59,802 bases of DNA, taken from positions 1 through 59,802 of the forward strand of contig CAITNO010000076.1 in the NCBI GenBank assembly GCA_903893795.1. The letters are read 5' to 3'. A program made the position numbers and the translations under genes. The DNA is from Candidatus Hydrogenedentota bacterium. Its GTDB lineage: Bacteria; Hydrogenedentota; Hydrogenedentia; Hydrogenedentales; CAITNO01. Below are positions 56,501-59,802 of the stretch, one piece after another. How positions within the stretch are numbered: the stretch's first letter is position 1; the number at the start of each line of letters is the position of its first letter. Under the pieces are notes generated by a model, which saw nothing but the letters and a program-made list of their open reading frames with translations, was not told the DNA's origin and did no database searches.

Positions 56501-59500
56501 TCCGCGGCGGTGACGGTTGAGTGCGGCGCGAGCTACAGCGACGCGGGCGCGACCGCCAGCGACGTGTGCGCGGGCAGCCTCACGGCCAGCATCACAACGG
56601 TCAACCCGGTCAACCCGGCTGCGGTCGGCGTTTACACGGTGACCTACAACGTTTCCGATGGCAACGGCAACAGCGCGACTCAGGTGTCGCGCGTGGTCAC
56701 GGTTTCCGACACTACCAAGCCGGTCATCTCGGTGAATTCGGGCGTTTCGACGGTGGAATGCCACAGCTCCTACACGGACGCGGGCGCCACGGCGAGTGAC
56801 ACCTGCGCCGGCTCGGTGTCGGTGAGCACCTCCGGTTCGGTCAATGTGAACACGGTTGGCTCGTACACGCTGACCTACACCGCCACAGATCCGTCCAGCA
56901 ATTCTCAGACGGCGACGCGCGTGGTGACGGTTTCCGACACGACGGCGCCGGTGATCTCGATTAACGGCGGCCCGGGCACGGTCGAATGCGGCGGGTCCTA
57001 CACGGATGCCGGCGCGACGGCGCTGGATGCGTGCGGCGGCCCGGTTGCCGTGACGATTACGGGAACGGGGAAGACGATCAATCTGGGTAGCGGCACGCTC
57101 AGTGGCGTCGACGCCAACTCAGGTCCGGACGCTGTCGATGACGGCGAGGGCCACTGCGCCTACTCGGTTGCCAATGGTGCGGGCCAAACCATCTATCTTG
57201 GGCCCAACACGGACGTGAAAATCACCGGTCAGGCAGACGTCCGCACCCTCCGGTCCGGATGTTATCTTCAGTTCGCGCTTGTGGACAAGGAACTGGTTGA
57301 TGCGGCGATTGCCGCGGGTCAGGACTGGATGTTCAACGACAGCGCCATGCTGTGGTTCGGCAGCAACACGGCATATCTGTCCGACTACAACAACCATGAC
57401 AGGGGCGTCAGCAATCCGGCAGGCGCGACCCGTGGCGTGTTCAATTTTGAATTCCACGTCAAGGGTGACGGAACCACCTCGCTGGCGCTTATAAACGGAG
57501 CCAGCAGGAACACCGGAACCTGGGACTGGGGCACCGATGAACTCGGCGTTACGGGCTGGGAAATGAAGCACGGCGCCTATCTGATCGCCCAGATGTGGAT
57601 TGACGACGGCGATACGGTTGCGCCCGTTTCGGCCACCTTCTCCAACCTCACTGCCGTGACAACCAACGAGCCGGTGGTGGCGACCTATGTGCCGGGCGAC
57701 TACACGATCACCTACTCGGCAACCGACAGCTACGCCAACACGGCCACCGCGACGCGTGCCGTGACAGTTGAAGACACGACACCTCCGGTGGTGACTATAA
57801 CCGGCGGCAACACGAAAACGGCGCAGTGCGGCGTGGCCACCACGCTCCCGACGGCGACGGCCCTGGACGGCTGCGACGGCTGGTTCCACGGTGCATTGTC
57901 GGCGTCGATCAAGGACCTGGACGGCTTTGTGGCATCCAACCCGTCGGTCGGCACCTATCATGTGGTGTACAGCGCCACGGACGGCCACGCGAACGAGGGA
58001 ACTGAGACCTTGGTGGTGACGGTTGAAGACACGACAAAGCCGGTCATCAGCCTCACGGGTTCTGCGGCGCTTACGGTTGAATGCGGCGGCACCTACACCG
58101 ACGCGGGCGCGACCGCCGGCGACGTGTGCGCGGGCACTCTGACGGCCAGCATCCAGACCTACAACCCGGTGAACCCGGCAGTGGTCGGCGTTTACACCGT
58201 GACCTACGACGTGACCGACGGCTTCAACAATGCGAACCAGGTCACCCGCGTGGTGACGGTCTCTGACACGACAAAGCCCCAGATCACAGTCGTCCCGGGT
58301 ACAGCGACGGCAGAGTGCGGCGGCTCCTATGCGGACAACGGTGCCACGGCGCTTGACTCCTGTGTCGGCTCTGTGTCGGTTTCCACGATGGGCACAGTGA
58401 ACACCGCTGTCCTCGGCGCCCAGACCATCACATACACCGCGACAGATCCGTCCAGCAACACGCAGACGGCGACGCGCGTGGTGACCGTTTCCGACACGAC
58501 CAAGCCGGTGATTACCCTCACGGGTTCCGCGGCGGTGACGGTTGAGTGCCACGGCACCTACACAGACGCAGGCGCCACGGCGTCGGACGCCTGCGCGGGC
58601 GACCGCACGGCCAGTATCAGCACTTCCAACCCGGTCAATGCAAATGTGGTCGGCGTCTACACGGTGACCTACAACGTGGCCGACGGCAATGGCAACAGTG
58701 CCGAGCAGGTGACGCGCGTGGTGACCGTTTCCGACACAACCAAACCGGTCATCAGCCTTGCGGGCTCGGCGGCCCTTACGGTTGAATGCGGCGCGACCTA
58801 CACTGATGCGGGTGCCACGGCCAGCGACAGCTGCGCGGGCAGCCTCACGGGCAGCATTGTGACCGACAATCCGGTGAACGCCAAGGCAGTTGGCGTCTAC
58901 ACCGTGACCTACAATGTGAATGACGGACACAATGATGCGCTTCAGGTGACGCGCGTCGTGACGGTTTCCGACACGACGATCCCGGTGATTACCCTTGCGG
59001 GTGACGCCGAGGTTACCTTCGAGTGCGGCGCCACCTACGCAGACACTGGCGCCACGGCCAGCGATTCCTGCGCCGGCGACCTCACGGCGGCCATCGTCAC
59101 CGTGAATCCCGTCCCGGTGCCGGCATCGGCCGGCACCTACACCGTCACCTACAACGTGAAGGATCCGAGCAACAACGCCGCCGCCGAGGTGACGCGCGTG
59201 GTGACGGTTACCGACACGCTGGCCCCCGTGGTGACCCTCAATGGGGCTGACTTGCTCACCATCGAATGCAGTCAGGGCAGCTACGCCGAACTTGGCGCGA
59301 CGGCTTGGGACCAGTGCGAAGGGGATAAAACTTCGATTATTCAGACCTTCGGCGACGAGGTTGACCTGGCGAAGCCCGGTCAGTACTTTGTCGAGTACCT
59401 GGCCTTCGACACGCAGTGGAATTTCGGTTACGGCGAGCGTGTCATCGAAGTCGTGGACACGACGGCGCCGGTGATCTCCCTTGCCGGTTCCGCTGCGGTT

Positions 59501-59802
59501 ACGGTCGAGTGCGGCGCAACCTACACGGATGCGGGCGCGACCGCCGGCGACGTGTGCGCGGGCAACCTTACGGCCAGCATTGTGACCAGCAACCCGGTGA
59601 ACACATCCGTGGTTGGCGTTTACACGGTGACCTACAACGTCAGCGACGGCTACAACGCGGCCGACCAGGTGACGCGCGTGGTGACGGTGTCCGACACGAC
59701 GAAACCGGTGATCAGCCTCACGGGCTCTGCCGCGCTTACGGTTGAATGCGGCGCAACCTACACCGATGCGGGCGCGACGGCCTCCGACGTGTGCGCAGGC
59801 AA
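47591..59802 (+). CDS. Giant secreted multidomain repeat protein (3' end beyond the window)
   Basis: At least 4,070 residues with no stop before the window edge. AGGAGG stands 9 nt before the ATG; a signal peptide ends near AWA (about residue 27). Order of domains by rough residue: Ig/MBG-like and one DUF5011 repeat (30-460), three FN3-like domains (464-767), InlB-B-like repeats (777-927), and a SUMF1/FGE-like domain (about 1015-1385: GGYRLPTEAEWERAA, DMNGNVFQWCQDW, VMRGNSW, YGFRVA). Next come two beta repeats, MBG repeats (1540-1920), PASTA domains (about 1924, 1990 and 2280) flanking a domain like those of PEP-CTERM precursors, then at least 17 DUF5011 repeats from about 2339, interrupted by two lectin-like insertions. 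The protein is probably a surface adhesin or matrix protein. The FGE cysteines are absent, so that domain is likely structural or ligand-binding. Confidence 0.88.
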   Translation, partial: MNCKHSIRTMLLVTLVTVLLGVAPAWAVKLDQTITFGPLGPNHDGILACPDTPIASATASSGLAVTYISSNASVATPGTGGTSIVLVGAGTATITAKQAGNGTYNAAPDVTQTLTVPATGMTPIKPVITMTGGSPYSVEYSPSAAYSDPGATAQDVCAGNITASVVATGVGSVNRTVVGGSYNVIYRVSDHPTNQSLPNIQQATRVVNIVKATQTISFGTLAAKTYGDATFELTATGGGSGNAVTYVSSNTSVATVSGTTVTILAAGTTTITASQLGNGNYNAATDVPQTLTVNRKAATVTAAAKSKTYGTSDPALTYSTSGLVGSDALSGSLTRVSGETVPGNPYAIQAGTITNANNANYDITYVGANLTINKADQAITFAPLAAKKIGDAPFEVSATGGASGNAATFSSGNTSVATTTGTNGATVTLVAAGTAVITASQAQADNYNAATDAPQTLIVIATPTAPTVNGATTASVDVAVNAGTNPTSTTFAIYCTTTSQWVQTDGTLGSTEAGATAADWGTKTVTGLTPNKSYEFEVKAHNGAATTDLGAGASAVTLAAVPVAPTVGGAAINTLNVAVGADDTNPATTEYAIYCGTTSKWVQADGTQGASAVWATAATWGTKTVTGLSANTNYAFSVKARNAATPTPVVTDLGTAASAWTLATVPAVPTVAGDTATSIKVSITAGDGNSAVTQYAIQSGDNDNGNNSDILNKWVQADGTLGDTETWATAAGWGTKAVTGLNPYHIYEFAAKARNSAASPVDTELGLPSEWTTPPMAANITFTLTYSADAHGAIAGTSPQTVDYGTDGAAVTATPTTQGYHFVEWSDHSTQNPRTDVNVTADITVTATFANTYTLTYSADANGSITGDTPQTVAYGDSGSAVTAVADSGHSFAQWSDMVLTATRTDANVHGNITVQARFTATGAPVVTSFAVIGDPNLASPVVTLANTCTGTPTQYMASESATFEGASWADYSSAPSFTLSTGGGAKTVYFKVRNAAQTESLAVSGSIFEVPTVPVAAGTFSMGAAPYIPGVTTDPTDDENYGWDSERPVHDVTLGAYQFGKFIVTNKEYSDVLNWALAQGLLKSAAGAPWVGIGDIYAGGNLQVLLFITEDWCNIQYVDGVFSSKTRTDRNHPPTILSMDTHPVVEISWFGAVAYCNWLSQMQGKTPCYDMSSANWPLVVAPPTPGGYRLPTEAEWERAAAWDGTKHWVYACKMDKMTATSYTVDGEETAALHGNGMWLDPLQFLITDASGWAIDMPCALTFPVGWFSGPPHQVGYPTLYSSNNPVPEDTIDSPSPVGAYDMNGNVFQWCQDWFSDTYYAGGSMTNPTGPETGSSRVMRGNSWNQYFLGGRNAARGALGPDMHFGNYYYWDTDTSYGFRVAYSVPSYDITCAATSNVENVDGGTCTASPATLNAGYTSTITVTAAAHYHIVSVVDTVEGSKPGPFTTSYSYTTTALEAARTVTATFALDTNDITCTVADGLGTCSATPVAVGYDLTSLITVTPHEGWVIVSVVDSVEGAKSGPFTLPYTYTTTAVTAPRTVTVTFDKGTPAITTAPTAAEIHYGQTLADATLNTSGVSVAPAGGTWAFTNPSYLPAVGTTTYEVTYTPTEADQANYKTTTCMVSVKVNKASASVTLGRLIQTFDTTPKSVTADTAPAGKTVVVTYNGSTTAPTNAGTYAVVATIDDPSYAGSASDTLTINKATATVTLGGLSPTYDGSAKSATAVTDPVGKTVTFTYDGSATAPTNAGTYAVVATVVEDNYEGGATGSLVIGKATATVTLGSLSQTYDGSAKSATAVTVPAGKTVTFTYDGGSTVPTNAGSYAVVGTLVEANYQGSASGTLEIAKATSSVTANPTAAAIMSGQTLASATLTGGTGSPAGGTFAFTAPTTAPPAGTTSYEVTYTPTDTDNYKTATCTVSVTVQVTVPNTVAQSEADARSAIAAALLTVGTVTYSCDDTVASGLVIGQTPAAGGAALYHSAVNLVISTGPCTVPNVVGMTRTNAEAALANAHLVAGTLTPQFSATVAAGSIISQDPAADSLVAYGSRVAMAVSWGNAYPAPDLVTGGNPATQRLLWSNYNQGFSIDRRNGVEVGLRAFMRYFPPTNASRSEWSYRNGTTNTYSYPVGHHTTLTTTPIWALTFSVNADFDNVNGALGKKIADYSYELGLDKDRSLATDYYAGDPFTDPANPFNPKPDHYLGTNSMTAGVKANSSWDAYWTAAGTYNIAQNSYSINWYDASFNPDVPGVYSVYLAVYNKSAEHIPANELARTEIQVWVYDTTVPNVVGMTPEEATTALNAKGYRLGATTYACGLNVAPGQVSSQTATAGTVAIVVSRDLVPPVITLTGGASGTGEVTVECGGTYSELGATVADDCDAPKAATVTGTVTPAIVGNYTVTYTAADSHGNNATTLTRVVTVSDTTKPVISLTGSAALTVECGASYTDAGATASDVCAGSLTASITTVNPVNTAAVGVYTVTYNVGDGQGNSATQVTRVVTVSDTAKPVITLAGSATVTVECGGTYSDAGATAADVCAGTLTGAIQTNNPVNAAAVGVYTVTYNVSDGYNAATQVSRVVTVVDTTKPVITLNSADPTVECHTSYTDAGATALDACAGSLTVTTSGAVDVNVPGPYTITYTVSDPSAGGFGDPFDTVNAAWVADRADPTSFAVASFQGGSRLALGVVASPNLYTVYNFQATKGRQRLLAAPLPAGWVVSGSLFVSHDMVQGANLRRAEIWAQVGGLPGGGEGTYTDYPSIGLRRYDPVGYSNDYFDPASTNISTAWHIFDSEQVDNGSWGAVDVSEPVTEGWHTLAIIGTGTSFVYQIDGKTVYTDDTVQLGHQDLTKVFVQSYDFGSHQDYTSYWDNVQAASSNNTALATRVITVQDTTNPVITLAGDAAVTVECHGVYTDAGATASDSCAGNLTANIQTSNPVTPNVLGVYTVTYNVADGNGNSADQVTRVVTVSDTTKPVISLTGSAAVTVECGASYSDAGATASDVCAGSLTASITTVNPVNPAAVGVYTVTYNVSDGNGNSATQVSRVVTVSDTTKPVISVNSGVSTVECHSSYTDAGATASDTCAGSVSVSTSGSVNVNTVGSYTLTYTATDPSSNSQTATRVVTVSDTTAPVISINGGPGTVECGGSYTDAGATALDACGGPVAVTITGTGKTINLGSGTLSGVDANSGPDAVDDGEGHCAYSVANGAGQTIYLGPNTDVKITGQADVRTLRSGCYLQFALVDKELVDAAIAAGQDWMFNDSAMLWFGSNTAYLSDYNNHDRGVSNPAGATRGVFNFEFHVKGDGTTSLALINGASRNTGTWDWGTDELGVTGWEMKHGAYLIAQMWIDDGDTVAPVSATFSNLTAVTTNEPVVATYVPGDYTITYSATDSYANTATATRAVTVEDTTPPVVTITGGNTKTAQCGVATTLPTATALDGCDGWFHGALSASIKDLDGFVASNPSVGTYHVVYSATDGHANEGTETLVVTVEDTTKPVISLTGSAALTVECGGTYTDAGATAGDVCAGTLTASIQTYNPVNPAVVGVYTVTYDVTDGFNNANQVTRVVTVSDTTKPQITVVPGTATAECGGSYADNGATALDSCVGSVSVSTMGTVNTAVLGAQTITYTATDPSSNTQTATRVVTVSDTTKPVITLTGSAAVTVECHGTYTDAGATASDACAGDRTASISTSNPVNANVVGVYTVTYNVADGNGNSAEQVTRVVTVSDTTKPVISLAGSAALTVECGATYTDAGATASDSCAGSLTGSIVTDNPVNAKAVGVYTVTYNVNDGHNDALQVTRVVTVSDTTIPVITLAGDAEVTFECGATYADTGATASDSCAGDLTAAIVTVNPVPVPASAGTYTVTYNVKDPSNNAAAEVTRVVTVTDTLAPVVTLNGADLLTIECSQGSYAELGATAWDQCEGDKTSIIQTFGDEVDLAKPGQYFVEYLAFDTQWNFGYGERVIEVVDTTAPVISLAGSAAVTVECGATYTDAGATAGDVCAGNLTASIVTSNPVNTSVVGVYTVTYNVSDGYNAADQVTRVVTVSDTTKPVISLTGSAALTVECGATYTDAGATASDVCAG
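54605..59802 (+). repeat. About 17 DUF5011 repeats of 240 bp
   Basis: Units of about 80 codons start near 54605, 54850, 55090, 55330, 56234, 56477, 56717, 56945, 57781, 58036, 58273, 58500, 58740, 58980, 59223, 59466 and 59703 (the last is cut by the window end). Most share KPVISLTGSAA, TVECG, YTDAGATASD and TRVVTVSDT. Some pairs, for example 54850 and 56477, are almost identical in DNA. Confidence 0.9.

Noticed and set aside
54194..58930. Two long minus-strand open frames (54194-56764 and 57119-58930)
   Set aside because: They mirror the DUF5011 repeats on the sense strand, with repetitive Arg/His/Val-rich sequence, so they are shadow frames of the repeat array.

Overview
The window looks like a chromosomal region of a high-GC (about 60%) Gram-negative-type bacterium. 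It carries Wza/Wzc-type envelope export genes, a sigma-54 response regulator, several initiations at GTG or TTG, and very large secreted proteins built from DUF5011, MBG, PASTA, DUF11 and choice-of-anchor-D (ASH) repeats. That mixture is typical of poorly cultured lineages such as Hydrogenedentota or other PVC/FCB-like groups. The phylum is an inference from gene content; there is no rRNA or marker gene here to settle it. No rRNA, tRNA or CRISPR array was seen.

Left part, nearly all on the minus strand. A truncated receiver-domain gene (47-199), an OmpR-type regulator and a soluble histidine kinase (377-2250), a DUF11-type lipoprotein (2599-5688), and a nifS-nifU iron-sulfur pair (6162-7955). 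From 16808 down to 8055 runs a polysaccharide cluster in tight order: GT4, processive-type GT2, flippase, O-antigen-ligase-like protein, polysaccharide deacetylase, GT2 and a FemAB/CelD-like acyltransferase. Several of these genes overlap by ATGA. Upstream of it lie two paralogous secreted proteins with a putative glycoside-hydrolase-like domain (16958-22447), the second carrying about six ASH domains.

Middle part. A CysE-like hexapeptide acetyltransferase (plus, 23489-24007) converges on a complete dTDP-L-rhamnose operon rfbA-rfbC-rfbD-rfbB (minus, 27505-24029). Divergent from it, on the plus strand, is a second polysaccharide module: SGNH hydrolase, deacetylase, FemAB-like protein, GNAT, a stand-alone CoA-binding-type protein and a polyprenyl-phosphate sugar transferase (27924-34707), closed by a clear terminator. 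A sigma-54 activator follows (35052-36464). The minus-strand export operon wza-wzc-wecG/tagA-GT2 (43042-37396) completes the set. Together these encode nucleotide-sugar supply, priming transferase, glycosyltransferases, flippase, polymerase/ligase, copolymerase and outer-membrane export. This is a Wzx/Wzy-type exopolysaccharide locus that resembles the toolkit of exosortase (PEP-CTERM) loci, but no exosortase is present in the window.

Right part. A PAS-type histidine kinase (plus), a broken enzyme fragment (minus), then 1.16 kb without an assigned gene, holding a tandem duplication and a strong terminator. From 47591 to the window edge there is one open reading frame of more than 4,070 codons. 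It encodes a giant secreted protein with an embedded SUMF1-like domain, PASTA domains and at least 17 DUF5011 repeats in its second half.

The least explained signals are a three-copy intergenic element that folds into two hairpins with compensating changes (22496-22580, 23134-23225, 36585-36675), the duplicated and terminated leader before the giant gene, and the unusual domain combinations listed in the findings.
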